A DNA stretch of 64,000 nt from Torymus aiolomorphi (GCA_036365515.1 CM070874.1:117060235-117124234); one strand, 5' to 3'. Positions 44,985 through 57,936 are shown, counted from the stretch's first letter. Numbers and translations: made by a program. Notes: generated by a model from the letters alone, not told the origin.

Positions 44985-45303
44985 GATGTTTGCATTGTTT
45001 TTAAAATATTTACAAAGTTTTTCTAAAACTTTTCGATTTTTCGTTACTTTAACAATGCCAGTTTCATCTTTTCCTAAAATATTTACTAAGCCTTCATATT
45101 TATTTAGCTTATATGCTTCAGTCATCATTTCTAAAGAAATATTAGCGGTAACAATTTTTCGCCTTATTGAATGAGAAGTATAGGCTTTTAAACTATCCAG
45201 TCTCTTTAGAGCCTTTGGTAATTCTTTGGCAAAAGATATCTTATCCCTCGCCTCGTTCCAAGTGAACGCACATTCTTGGAGTTTTGAATCAGGTACGTTT
45301 AAT
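44985..45303 (-). pseudogene. C-terminal segment of the transposon protein
   Basis: An open minus-strand stretch of about 105 residues (LNVPDSKLQECAFTWNEARD ... NYSTOP at about 44986) follows the exonuclease. It is helical and charged, with ISLEMMTEAYKLNKYEGLVN. It lies in a frame shifted from the exonuclease by a T run of six at 45303-45308 (A on the coding strand). It probably is the normal C-terminus of the same protein. Its function is unknown to me. Confidence 0.6.
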
Positions 45304-45309
45304 TTTTTA

Positions 45310-45901
45310 AGATTTCATCTAACATTCTAACGTCATGCATCGCATCATGAGCGTTATCACTGTTGATTTGAAAATCTTTAGCTAAATTTTCTAGCTTATT
45401 GTCTCCTTTTCCTTTTTTTTTTTGTTACATTTCTTATTATAGGTAAACTATCACAGAACCCTTTTACTACTATTTGGAAATGATCAATCATAAAAACTTT
45501 TTCTATTACATTAATCAATCTCGGATAATCAAATGAGCAGTTATGAGCCGTTAGAATACATTTTCGACCAAAAGAAGTGAGAAATTGATATAGTGCAACA
45601 ATTGCTTCCAACCGTGACAATGTTATTATTTTTTTTTCATGAAGTCGCAAGCTTCCATCAATGACTCGCAATCCATGAACTGCACTTGCTTCATCCGAAA
45701 TATTCTGCGTAGGCTTAATATATACAGAAAATTCATACTTCTTGTACTTAGCAGCAATTTGCAATACATCTGACGACTTAGAAAAACCTCCAGTCTCCAA
45801 ATCAAAAAATACTATTATAGGCTGTAAATTTGTATCGATCATTGCAATTGGAATCGATATATCAATATTTTGAAGAAGTCCTACGTCAGTTTCATAAGTT
45901 G
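45310..45901 (-). pseudogene. DnaQ/DEDDh-type 3'-5' exonuclease domain
   Basis: From ATG at 45842, with an open stretch upstream in the same frame. IVFFDLETGGFS gives Exo I (DxE), LTAHNCSFDYPRLI gives Exo II, and, after a frame break at the T run 45413-45423, NAHDAMHDVRMLDEI gives Exo III (HDxxxD). All five catalytic positions of a DEDDh exonuclease are present across the two frames. The upstream open sequence includes ESCEGTTYETDVGL, which is the kind of tail expected at the end of the transposase, so the exonuclease is probably fused to it. Confidence 0.75.
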
Positions 45902-45928
45902 TTCCTTCGCATGATTCACTTTTGTGTC

Positions 45929-48000
45929 TTAACTCAGTCTTCTTTTTTTTAATAATATACGTTTTAATTTAAAATTACGTGTTAGTGACTTAGTGTATCT
46001 TTTTTTGGTAAATGAATCAATTTTTTTATTAAATGCAAGCGTGTGCTTTCCAGGAGATAAAGACAGTTTATTATTTACACGATTAATGTACTTTTCTCCG
46101 CAATTTTTCTTACTTATAGCACATGCTACTCGAATATCGCTTGCTGCGGATGTCCCGTATAAACGCGATTTTGGAGCTTTACTTACAATAATCGCGTTCA
46201 AACTTTCATTAGGGTTACTGGAAGTACCAGCAACAAATTGATTCGTCTTACTAGCTAACTTACTAAATATAGATTTTAAAGCTTCAAATAATTTTTGGTC
46301 TTTGAAACCGTCGCCGATAGCTTTATGTGTATAAGTATCGGGATTGTTTTTATAATTACACCAACTTCCACAGCTATCATGAATGTTAAAACAATGATTA
46401 GGAATGTTTTCAATAGCCCTTGCCATTTCTATACTATTGCCTTTATTTTGAGCAACGCAATAATTGAAATTTTTTTGTAAGCTACTAATTGCTACGCCAG
46501 TAAGCTCTTTATAACTTTTCTTTATTTTATAGAGTTCATTAACAACTCCCTTGCTGGTGTGATTTTTATCCGCCTGTTTTACAACTTCATGATTAGTTGA
46601 ATTACGAATGGCACAAATCGAGCTGCTATCATTGTCCGCTATGACAATGCCTATCTCTAGAAAACATTGTTTTAAAATAGGGTTTTCTTTGGTTAGTAAC
46701 ACAGCAGCGTGAGGTTCCATTCCTTTTGCACTGCCCACATAATTGAGCCTGCAATCGTGATCCTTGATGGAATGACCAAGATCACACTTCTTGCATTTTC
46801 TGTTTAATGTGACATAGGCTATCACTTTTTTTGTAAAAAATCCAATAAGAGCAGCTGTACCAGAGAGACTATCATAAGTCCATCCCGTTCCTCGAGTAAA
46901 CCAACCCATGTCATAAGATGCTGCAATACGAACTATGTCATTTGGTGTAACATTTTGATTATTATCTAGGTAGGGAAAAATGAAACCATCGTGCAGGTCT
47001 GGAGGTCTGTAATATAAAAATGAAAAACACTTATATTTTTATATTCCTTTATTCTTATGCAAAAATCATCAAATTACAATAATTCATTTCATAGTACGCG
47101 TAGTATTTACTAGATATCATATAACAAATAACAATATATTGTAGAAATCATAATACAATAATTCATTCAGTTGTATTTACTATTATATAACATATATACA
47201 TATAATTATTTTGTAAAAATCATAAAAATGCAAAAATTCATTTCTTACTAATATAATATGTATAATTCTTTTGTAAGAATCATAAAAATGCAAAAATTCA
47301 TTTTTTACTTATATAATATATATAATTGTTTTGTAAAAATCATAAAAATGTATTTTATTTCATGATGTATTATGATCCTTCAAAGTAATTTTAAAATGAA
47401 AAGTTTTTATTCTTTAAAATTGTAACTTATATGAAAAAATATTAAAAATTATTTCATGGCATAACAAATGGTTTACGCAACCAAAAAATACATTCACTTT
47501 AAAATTCATTATACGTACTGTAAAATTTGTTTACATAACTTTGTTTTCGAACACTTTAGCTTACACTTGTTCAGTCTCCGGATAGAATAATGGCAGCAGA
47601 TAAATTTGCCAATAATTGTAATTACTTTTTTCAAATAATATACCTATTGTATATTTATCATGTAAGTTACAATTTAAACAAAATTTCAAATTATCTTAAC
47701 ATAGTTATCGAGCACTAGCATTTACTCACAATAACTGTTTTAATTTTTCTGAATTTTCAATGGTTAATCTTCTTTCTTCATAAGCCGCCTCCAAGCAACT
47801 ATCTTGTGCTACGATTTCTATAGCATTTCCCACTTCAGCTTCATGGCTTTTGTATGAATTCCAGTAAAATTGAGGGCTATTTATTGAAGAAAGAAATTTG
47901 TTGACATGCCAGTGACCTTGACCTCCATTCAAAGTACCTATAATGAATAAAAATTTCTCTTAGAATTTGTTTTTATAATTACTCTAATATATATACACGC

Positions 48001-48051
<51 letters not shown>

Positions 48052-48927
48052 AATGGAGGTTACTTACCAAGCACAGCTTTTGTGTTCATGTCAAAATGCT
48101 GAGACCGATTTAATACTTTATGCTGTTTATCCGTAGATACACGAGTAATTGCATGGCAATGTCGACATTCAACCATAAATACAAATGCTAGGCCAAATTG
48201 TTTCTCATCTTTGATGTCGAGTAAAGAAAGTACAGACTCGCATTTAGTACAAAACATTTGTAATCCTAATGTTTTTAAATGAATTATTCTTCGTCCCTCA
48301 AGATTAACATCACTATCAGTAAGGATAGTACTAGTAGAAGAATCTTCATTTAAAGTATCTGTAAAATAATCTCATAAATATAGGTTGTTTAAAATTTTTG
48401 TAAAAATTAATTACTATATATACATAGAGAGAATAACTTTACACACCAAGCACTGCTGTATCGGTACATGTATTAGATCCCATGTCCAGTTTATCAGCCC
48501 AAGAAGTAGTAATGGCATGACAATGCCGACATTCAACATCAAATTTAGATACTATGCCATTTCTTTGATCTACTTTGACATCTTCTAACAGAAGTATTGA
48601 CTTGCACTTTCTACAAAGTTTATCAAAGGTTTCGAGATGAAAACTTCGGTGTACATTAACACCAGTACTGGAATCACTGATAGTAAGAGAAGTTGAACTT
48701 GTTGCAACTGTACTTTCAGATTCCTTAATGATTTCTTTTTCACCATTTTTGAGGTTAGAATTTTGTTTACTAAATCCTCTTCTGTGCAAGCTTTTGGCTA
48801 ATTCAGTTTGTTGCACCCTTTTTCTATAAACTTTCTCCGAAACGAGTTTTCCTTTCCAAAACAGTCTTTTTCTCTTGGAATGCTCTTTTTCATCTTCATC
48901 TTTAAGCGTCGGCTCGGACTCACTCAT
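45929..48927 (-). CDS. Mutator-like transposase, four exons
   Basis: Exons 48927-48447, 48358-48068, 47937-47730 and 47006-45929 join in phase (1, 1, 2) at GT/AG borders and encode about 685 residues. Exon 1 starts MSESEPTLKDEDEKE and is basic; its end and all of exon 2 hold related zinc-ribbon modules (CRKCKS ... ECRHCHAIT and CTKCES ... ECRHCHAIT). Exon 3 continues AVLG into TLNGGQGHWHVNKF. Exon 4 has SYDMGWFTRGTGWTYDSLSG, CKKCDLGHSIKDHDCRLNY, GSAKGMEPHAAVL, IADNDSSSICAIRN and SSNPNESLNAII. These are the blocks of the Mutator-like transposase family often seen in animal genomes. The stop at 45929 follows an A run where the frame probably should continue into the exonuclease. It would cut and paste the element. 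Confidence 0.8.
48003..48048. repeat. (CA)n microsatellite in a transposase intron
   Basis: Pure (CA)n of about 46 bp between transposase exons 2 and 3. Confidence 0.9.
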
Positions 48928-49144
48928 CTTACTTGCTTGCACGTAAGTACCTATACACGGCACGCGAGCACAAGAAAATTATACAAGAGCGATGATGGAA
49001 TCGTGCGACGTTGCCAAATCAAAGTACGTCGGAAGTCAAAGACGACCAAACATGCACTTGACTCACGGCTTACCGAGGGTACTCCCTTAAAATATTACTA
49101 TGAACGCTTTTTTTACTTATTTTGGAGTTAAGAACTTCATCAAG

Positions 49145-49673
49145 GTATACTAGACAAACAGTTAAAACACTCAAAACCGAAAATCGGACGAAAATTTTTG
49201 AAATATTTCAACTTTTAAAAATCATATGTCTTAATACATTTTTGATTTCATTCAAAATAATGGCGCATCTTCAAATTTTGTTCAATTCTTATGTTTTTGG
49301 TCTTATATTGTTCGGAAAAGAATTCCTAACAGATCGCGGAACTCAGAAATAAAAAACATGTCTTGACTAATATTACTAAACTTAAATTTTCCAAAAAAGA
49401 GATCACTTTTTAAGTTGACTGTACTTTTGAAAATGTTTAATTATTTGAAACAGAAAAAATATTTTATATTTCTGAATTCCGCGATCTGTTAGGAATTTTT
49501 CTCCGAAGAATATAAGACCAAAAAAATAAGAATTGAATAAAATTTAAAGATGCGCCATTATTTTGAATGAAATAAAAAATGTATTAAGACATATAATTTT
49601 TGAAAGCCGAAATACTTCAAATATTTTCGTCCGCTTTTTGGTATTGCAGACTTAAACTCTTTGTCTGGTGTAT
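49145..49673. mobile_element. Foldback element with about 200-bp arms
   Basis: The left arm (TATACTAGACAAACAGTTAA, AATAATGGCGCATCTTCAAA, GGTCTTATATTGTTCGG, CTAACAGATCGCGGAA) is mirrored on the right up to 49673. The loop near 49370-49450 is about 80 bp. The arms differ at scattered positions. A target duplication is not clear. Confidence 0.7.
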
Positions 49674-50944
<1,271 letters not shown>

Positions 50945-51208
50945 TGTAGGGGCGAGCTGTATAAGCAGAGTGGGGGAAGCAAGGAGTGTGAGAGAGAGAG
51001 TGAGTGAGAGAGAGAGAGGGAGAGCGAGCGAGCGAGCGAGCGAGCGGAACGGCAGTATCTCACCGGCCTCTCGACCTGTAACACAAGTATAGAATAAAAG
51101 TATCCTTTCCCATTACAGATCGTTGCTTGATTTATCACACGCCTCTCCTTATCGCCCTCCGGGAGTGGAGCCCGAGTCTTGGCGACACACGACCGCCTAA
51201 TCTCCACA
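50945..51208 (+). repeat. Gypsy B 5' LTR
   Basis: 264 bp from TGTAGGGGCGAGC to ATCTCCACA. It holds GA and GCGA short repeats near 50990-51044 and an AATAAAAG signal near 51092. Confidence 0.9.
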
Positions 51209-51209
51209 C

Positions 51210-51227
51210 TGGTGACCCCGACGTGAT
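51210..51227 (+). other. Primer-binding site, tRNA-Trp type
   Basis: TGGTGACCCCGACGTGAT, one base after the LTR, is the 18-base site complementary to the 3' end of tRNA-Trp, familiar from avian retroviruses. Confidence 0.85.
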
Positions 51228-52069
51228 CTGCGTCCAGGGCAAGAGGCAGAACAGCAACCACGAGAGCGCCAACGGCGAGACAACGTGCGCATCTTCTGCA
51301 AGCATACCTCTGCGTGCCCCGTCCGCACCTGAGCTCCACACGCACTCACCGTCATCGGTGAGCCTCAGCACGCCGTCATCGGTGCGCATTTTCAACACGC
51401 CTTTGCAGCGCGCCGGCATCAGCGCGCACATCTGCGTGCACTGCGCGCCGTCGCCGACATCATCAGCGCGCCATACCCACAGACCTTCAGCAGCGTTCCT
51501 CGACAAAAAGAACTTCAGCAACGTATCCTCGAGGTATTTACGTGCGGTCACAAACCGAATTTCGCGCTCGCCTCGCAACGCCGCCATTGTCCTCTCCGGT
51601 CTAAACGCGCATCGGCAGCTGCGAATTCCGGGAAGCGCCAGCAGCGCGCGGAACACTCGGTAACGAACGTTGCGATTCGTGGAATCGGTCGAACACGCGC
51701 GCGATTTACTCATGAAAGAAAACCCTCTCTGAAACAAACGTTCAGGAACGCACACGTTTTTCTCTGTAAATTCACGCGTCGTGAAATATCTCGAAACACT
51801 ATTCGATTCTTGCACAACCCGAGGAACAATAAGGGATACTCTCGCGAGTGCTCATCCGAATTAAGCCACGATTGTGCGTGGACTAGGGAAAAATCATTGT
51901 CATACGCCTGTGTGCGTACATCATAGCCACGTACCACTGTTACCACGCGCAATCACGCGTCGCGTCGCGCTGTTGCACGTGAATTAGGGCAAGAAAACTT
52001 GTGATACGCCTGCGTGCGTGCAATATTAATCGCGTACTCCTGTAAGCACGTGCAACCACCCGACACATC
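51228..52069 (+). other. Gypsy B 5' leader
   Basis: 840 bp of CG-rich leader between primer site and gag. Long open frames occur on both strands but show no family features and probably reflect base composition. CACGCGT and GCGTGCG words recur. An encapsidation signal is expected here but cannot be pinned down. Confidence 0.5.
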
Positions 52070-52957
52070 ATGGCCGAGGCGCAACTCGCCGAAATGCAAC
52101 GGCAACTCGAGACATTGCAACGCGATCACGAGCAGTTGAGACAGGCACATGAAGATCAGGGACTAGCGCATAACGATGCAGCGGCGGTGCCGCCTAGGAT
52201 AGACAGCTACCGAGCACCGAAGCTACCCGCGTTCTATGAGAAAGACCCGGTGCTATGGTTCGCGCAGGTTGAAGCCTCATTCCGCAACGCGCGGATTACA
52301 GGGCAAGACACGAAAGCCGATACGGTAATCGCAGTCCTAGACTCGGACGCCGCGGCGGTCATCTCCGACTTAATTCTGGCACCGGATCCCGATACACCCT
52401 ACGACAAACTGAAAGACCGGATGATAGCCGCATTCTCCGCCTCAGCTGAAACAAAACTCAGGCAGTTGCTCAAGGGGCAGCTCCCGACCGACGGAAAGCC
52501 CTCGCAGCTTCTCGCGCGAATGCGTAACCTAAACCACAGTGCAGCTTGCAGCGAAGCAGTGTTGAAATCAATTTTCATCGAACAGCTCCCAGCTCAAGCC
52601 CGCGGTATCGTGGTGGCCTCTAAATTAACCTCCCTTCAGGAGATCGCGGAGCTGGCAGATACCGTTGTAGAAGCCATGCAACCATCTCACCCAGAAGTGT
52701 ATCTAGCCGCGCATCAAAACACTGAACCGAATCCAACGCTAGCTCGACTAGACAAACTCACACAAGATCTCGCGGACCTAACCGTGCTTGTCAAACGACA
52801 AACCAACTCGCGTTCGCGATCGCGCTCGCGCTCAACAAGCGCGCAGGACAACACTCAGGCAGGCTATTGCTGAAGGCACAAGAGATTTGGGGCAAAAGCT
52901 TTCAAGTGCACACCGCCATGCACCTGGGAGGGCGCCGCGCCGACGGGAAACTCCTAA
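52070..52957 (+). pseudogene. Gypsy B gag with one nonsense codon
   Basis: 268 residues to a TGA at 52871-52873, after which the same frame continues to TAA at 52955-52957. The capsid region has KLPAFYEKDPVLWFAQVEASF, YDKLKDRMIAAFS, LRQLLKGQLPTDGKPSQLL and FIEQLPAQARGIV, typical of insect gypsy gag proteins. The short continuation holds a Cys/His-rich zinc-binding pattern (C, H, C, C spaced through RHKRFGAKAFKC ... PC). The TGA sits where relatives usually have Trp. TGG to TGA is the simplest cause. Confidence 0.75.
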
Positions 52958-52991
52958 GCACCCCCGATGCGGGGACAATCGGCACAGGTGC
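52945..52991 (+). promoter_or_regulatory. Likely -1 ribosomal frameshift signal, gag/protease of gypsy B
   Basis: G_GGA_AAC at 52945-52951 is in gag phase, followed by one codon and TAA. After 6 bases, GCACC (52958-52962) can pair with GGTGC (52987-52991) and CCGAT (52964-52968) with ATCGG (52978-52982), giving a stacked hairpin. The protease lies in the -1 frame. Confidence 0.7.
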
Positions 52992-53616
52992 TTCATCCTC
53001 AAATCGTCTCCATGTTCGTGACAAGACTTCAGGTCGTCTCTTCCTGATAGACACGGGGGCCGACTTATCTCTCGTACCCAAACCCAGCAACGCACACCTG
53101 GAGCCACGGGGCTTGAAACTCTTTGCCGCGAATGACACACAGGTAAACACGTTCGGCACCACGCGACTCTCTCTAGATTTCGGTCTCCGACGACCCATTG
53201 AATGGAACTTCGTCATTGCGAACGTTCCATATCCAATCATAGGGGCAGACCTCCTGTCTAACTTCGGTATCATCGTAGACCTTAAACGTCAAACACTAAT
53301 TGACTCCACGACTGGACTGCAAGCGTCGACAAGCGTACACGCAACACCGAACTTGCAGCTAAGTTTAGTACACCCTTCGTGTAAATACGCGCACATTCTA
53401 GCGCAGTATCCCAGCGTCATCGGAACAGAGCAAGCTGCTCCGCTGGAAGACCGGGGTGTATATCATCACATTGTAACCTCAGGGCCGCCTGTGGCACAAC
53501 GTCCACGCAGGCTGGCCCCTGACAAGCTCAAGGTAGCGAAGTCTGAGTTCAAGCGTCTCTGTGAGGCAGGCATCTGCAGGCCCTCAAACAGCCCCTGGCT
53601 AGCCCGCTTCTCCTAA
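52948..53616 (+). CDS. Gypsy B protease and start of RT
   Basis: The -1 frame after the slippery site is open to 53616. [15 protein letters not shown] is the catalytic motif of the aspartic protease, and [18 protein letters not shown] the later conserved block. The last part, [20 protein letters not shown], is the entry to the RT domain, where the frame breaks (about 53593) through loss of one base in a G run, leading to the stop at 53616. Confidence 0.75.
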   Translation, partial: KLLSTPDAGTIGTGASSSNRLHVRDKTSGRLFLIDTGADLSLVPKPSNAHLEPRGLKLFAANDTQVNTFGTTRLSLDFGLRRPIEWNFVIANVPYPIIGADLLSNFGIIVDLKRQTLIDSTTGLQASTSVHATPNLQLSLVHPSCKYAHILAQYPSVIGTEQAAPLEDRGVYHHIVTSGPPVAQRPRRLAPDKLKVAKSEFKRLCEAGICRPSNSPWLARFS

Positions 53617-56078
53617 AGGAAAAGAAGGATGGGTCTTTCCGGCCTTGCGGGGATTATCGCCTACTTAATCAGGTGACGGTTCCAGACAGATACCCAATCC
53701 CCCACCTGCACGACTTTCCGACTCTGCTTCACGGGAAAACGATCTTCTCGTCGCTAGACCTATTTCAGGCATTTCACCAAATCCCAATCGCGCCGGAAGA
53801 CATACCTAAAACTGCCATAATCACGCCCTTTGGACTTTTCGAATTCTGCGCGATGGCCTTCGGCTTCAGGAATGCCAGTCAGACGTTTCAACGTTACGTC
53901 GACCGCGCTTTAGGCGATCTCAGCTTTGTATTCACATACATCGATGACATCCTCATAGCCTCCTCGTCTATCGAAGAGCATGAAGAGCACATCAGGCTCG
54001 TACTGCAAAGATTGCAGCAATTTCACCTGAGGCTAAACCTCGACAAGTGCGTTTGGGGCGTGGACGAACTTACCTTCTTAGGTCACCTCGTGAATGGCGA
54101 TGGCTTCAAACCTTCTCCCAAGAGGGTACAAGCCATCATCGACTACCCACAGCCACAGACGAAAGATGGGCTTCGCCGATTTCTTGGCATGGTCAATTTT
54201 TACCGAACATTCATTCCACATGCGGCCAGCTTGCAAGCCCCGCTAAACGCACAACTGCACGATGCGCGCAAGCGCGACAAACGTCCCGTCATCTGGGATC
54301 CGGCCTCTGTAGGCGCATTTCAAGCTTGCAAAGACGCCCTAGCTAAGGTGACTCTTCTGGCGCACCCCTCAGAAGCAGCTGAAGTCCGTCTCATATGCGA
54401 CGCTTCAGACACAATGATGGGAGCTGCACTGGAGCAACATGATGCCATACGGCCACGTTGGCGGCCGTTAAGCTTCTTCTCTCGCAACTTCACCTCCGCT
54501 CAGCTAAAGTACAGCACCTACGATCGTGAACTCACTGCTGTCTGTGAAGCCATCAAACACTTCAAATACTTTCTTGAGGGGCGGGAATTCAAAACCTTCA
54601 CCGACCACAAGCCACTCATGTACGCGTTGGCCCAAAACTCGGACCGAGCTTCTCCACGACAGATACGTCAACTCTCTTTCATAGCTCAATTCGCCACACA
54701 GATCTGTCACCTTCCCGGCAGTGACAATGTCGTCGCAGACGCGCTATCCCGCGCAGACGCACTGCGCCTGCCCACACAATTCACGCTGAGCGAGCTCTCA
54801 GCCGAGCAAAACTCCGACACGCAACTTGCCACCCTTCTACAAGACTCAGATCCACTCCTGCAACTCAAGAAGCTGACTTGGGGCCCGGAACATATACCTA
54901 TCCACTGTGACATCAACGAAGACTCGATCCGTCCCTATGTACCACTCTCCATGCGCCAGCGCGTCTTCGATTTGTTTCACGCACCCTCACATCCGAGCGG
55001 CAGAATCACGGACAGACTAATCAGGCAGCGCTACGTCTGGCCAGACATGCACAGAGACATTGCACGCTGGTGCAAAGCCTGCCTTGACTGTCAGCAATCC
55101 AAAATCAGTCGCCATGTGAAGCTCATCCCCGCGGCTTTCGTCGCACCCGATGGTCGCTTCACACACGTTCACATCGACCTAGTAGGTCCTCTTCCTCCCA
55201 GCGAAGGTTCAAGGTACTGCCTCACAATGATAGATCGATTTTCACGATGGCCCGAGGCAGTGCCGCTGGTGGACATCTCAGCCGAGACGGTAGCGCGGGC
55301 CTTCTACGATCAGTGGATCTCCCGCTATGGTGCACCCGCCTACATCACCAGTGACCAGGGATCTCAATTCGAGTCGCAGCTCTTCTCAGCGCTCCTTTCT
55401 CTGCTGGGGTGCGAAAGAATACGCACAACTGCCTATCACCCAGCCGCAAATGGTCTAGTTGAGCGCTGGCACAGGGACTTCAAGGCGGCAATCATGTGCC
55501 ACGCGAAAGACTGGACACGCGTACTTTCGACGGTGCTCCTTGGCCTGCGCACTCGCATTCGTCTCGACACCGACGCGTCACCGTCTGAATTCGTATATGG
55601 ATCCGCACTACGTCTTCCAGGGGAGTTCTTCCTACTAGGCGACTTCAAACCAAATCCACACTACTTCCTGGAAGACTTTCGCGAGTATATCAAACAAATA
55701 CGTCCGGTGCCTGTGGCACACCATAATAAAACGCGAGCGTTCGTGTACAAAGACCTTGCGTCCTGCACACACGTGTTCATGCTGGCCAAGGCAAAAAAGT
55801 CCCTTGAGCGCCCCTACTCAGGGCCTCACAAAGTGCTTCAACGCATCTCGGACCGCGTCTACTCGATCAACGTAAACGGTGAGACACGCAATGTATCGGT
55901 AGAGCTCCTCAAGCCAGCGCATTTCCTCTCTGAGGACATCACGAGCGGCGAAACTGACGTCACGACGCCTGGCTCAACTTCACCGCCACTTCAATCCACA
56001 AAAGGGCCGGCGCTGACTCTCAAAACCTATACCAATAAGAATAAGCGCGTAACAATCGCGAACACGAACGGAGACTAA
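53600..56078 (+). CDS. Gypsy B reverse transcriptase, RNase H and integrase
   Basis: Open from about 53600; the listed motifs start with [28 protein letters not shown] and the catalytic [11 protein letters not shown]. RNase H follows ([22 protein letters not shown]). The integrase has the HHCC region ([26 protein letters not shown]), the core ([37 protein letters not shown]) and a C-terminal part with [19 protein letters not shown]. The domain set is complete. It ends 279 bp before the 3' LTR. Confidence 0.85.
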
Positions 56079-56357
56079 AGCGCCTTCAACATTGTAACAT
56101 TAACCCAACCATGTGATCCATGTAACATAGTCATTAACATCTACAAACCAAATGTACCTGCGCTAAGACTTATAGATTGTAACGTAGCCTTTAGGCATGT
56201 ATGAATGAACCGCAATCGCTTCCCTCGCACAAACCACATTATGTTCGGCGTAACACGAACACTCAAACCGCGATCTCTCGGTAATCAAAATTGTGATCTC
56301 GCATCCCCTGGCTCAAAGTTTTTATGTACCAAAAAAACTCCCTCAGGGGGGGAGTGA
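56079..56357 (+). other. Gypsy B 3' untranslated part and polypurine tract
   Basis: 280 bp without coding sequence, ending in CTCAGGGGGGGGAG, the polypurine tract that primes plus-strand synthesis, just before the 3' LTR. Confidence 0.7.
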
Positions 56358-56619
56358 TGTAGGGGCGAGCTGTATAAGCAGAGTGGGGGAAGCAAGGAGT
56401 GTGAGAGAGAGAGAGTGAGTGAGAGAGAGAGAGGGAGAGCGAGCGAGCGAGCGAGCGGAACGGCAGTATCTCACCGGCCTCTCGACCTGTAACACAAGTA
56501 TAGAATAAAAGTATCCTTTCCCATTACAGATCGTTGCTTGATTTATCACACGCCTCTCCTTATCGCCCTCCGGGAGTGGAGCCCGAGTCTTGGCGACACA
56601 CGACCGCTTAATCTCCACA
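56358..56619 (+). repeat. Gypsy B 3' LTR
   Basis: 262 bp, same ends as the 5' LTR. Directly followed by the second ATGT copy. Confidence 0.9.
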
Positions 56620-56623
56620 ATGT

Positions 56624-57936
56624 GAGCTGCATCGACGTGATGACTAGCAGACCGCGGCGCGACGGCCATCTTATAGTTCGCTACGGTATTTCTGCAACCG
56701 CTTTTCATTTCACTCCACCTTGTTTCGCCCGTTATTAAAAGAAGACTCGTTCGTTCATTTGAAGAGAAGTACCGTGTCAGAGCGCGAATCACGAGAGTTT
56801 TGCTCGTGATATACAAAAATAGTGTATTGAAGTACTTCTGCGGTTATCGCGCATTAAAGTGCAAAGTTCAAGTGCGACAGGCTAGTATCACCTGCCGCAC
56901 TCCAACTACATAGTGTCTGGAGGAAGTAATAGCACTTTTCGTGTCCGCTCCACCGCAGCATCAAGATTTTTATATTGCTCAGAAAGTAAGACCAGACACG
57001 TCCGAGACCGATCAACTACTTGAGCCGTTGCTAAATTGGGTAAAAGGTAAGCGTGCACGCATTCTTTCGCGCCGCGTATTAGCTCCGCGTAACCGCTTGT
57101 CCAGGCTCGTCGTACCTGGACATCAGCTTCGAGTAGGCGTTCTCGTGCGGTGAGAGCAAGTGCGAGGAGAGAGTGTAGGCATCGGGCTCGCACTTCATCA
57201 AGGTTAAACGCGAGGTCAAACCACCGGCTTTTTCAAAGCCGGAGAGTGCGCACAACAGGTGCGCACACGTGTAAACCCGCCGTCTGCACTCTCTCTCACA
57301 CTTATACGTGTGTGCGTCGCGCGGCGATCGCGACTGCTCTCATACTTCGTCGCTTTACTCGGTGAGCGCGCGCGTAGAGTACCGCACATGTGAGGCGTAT
57401 TATACCTCACGTGCGCGGCGTAAATTACCGCGAGTGTGACGTCAGTCTCCGAGGCAGCTGACGTCAGAGGTAACGTGCTGGCGCACCGTTTAGATAGGGA
57501 ATACGCAAACCTAAATTCATTTCTTTTATATTTCTGATCCATTATCGCACCACAACTTCTTTTATTTAATAAACAATAGTCTTTTATTATTAACATTTAA
57601 CCTCTCGAGTTATTATTTCGCGACCTAGTCATTCCCCGTTCCCCGCCGCCTCCGCGGTCGTTACGTAAGAGAAAACGTATCGTTTCATCTGAGCAGCCGG
57701 CACACAAACCAGTGAACGAGAGGAGAGTTCGAGTCACTGGTGAGAAACAAAGCGCAAGTCTTCGACTTGTGTGTTGCACGGTAAGTAACCAGATTAGGTG
57801 AACATTGCACGACGTTGTAGCGTCCGTTGCATAATCTGGCTATTACATCTCCGGGAGTTGAACCGAGAGATATGGAATTGAACCGCTAAAGTACGCAGGT
57901 GAAACGTGCCTTAGCCCGAAAATCCACCCCGTTATA
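56624..57936 (+). repeat. Gypsy C 5' LTR, part after gypsy B
   Basis: 1313 bp matching 60528-61803 in the 3' LTR with about 2 percent differences, and extending about 30 bp further to the LTR end. It contains AATAAACAATAG near 57568 and TGACGTCAG twice near 57439 and 57460. A possible primer site starting TGGCGTCC follows at 57939; I cannot match it to a tRNA with certainty. Confidence 0.75.

Larger units (their letters stand above)
44262..49086 (-). mobile_element. TTAA-flanked DNA transposon with transposase-exonuclease
   Basis: TTAA at 44258-44261 and at 49087-49090 flanks a 4825-bp element with ends GGGAGTACCCTC and GAGGGTACTCCC. A 17-bp subterminal inverted repeat, GATTTGGCAACGTCGCA, lies at 44622-44638 and inverted at 49004-49020. 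One minus-strand gene occupies it: four exons of a Mutator-like transposase, continuing through a broken frame into a DnaQ-type exonuclease and a C-terminal region. TTAA targeting is typical of piggyBac and Kolobok; the protein is not piggyBac-like. Kolobok affinity is possible but not shown. Confidence 0.85.
50945..56619 (+). mobile_element. Gypsy B: Ty3/gypsy retrotransposon inside gypsy C LTR
   Basis: 5.7 kb with LTRs of 264 and 262 bp, flanked by ATGT at 50941-50944 and 56620-56623. By eye the LTRs differ by one substitution (CCTAATC against CTTAATC) and two short-repeat length changes, so insertion is recent. It has a tRNA-Trp primer-binding site, gag, protease, RT/RNase H and integrase. 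One nonsense codon in gag and one frameshift before RT interrupt the frames. Confidence 0.9.

Noticed and set aside
51127..51952. Overlapping open frames on both strands of the gypsy B leader
   Set aside because: CG-rich composition lacks stops on both strands; no motif, and the position is the untranslated leader.
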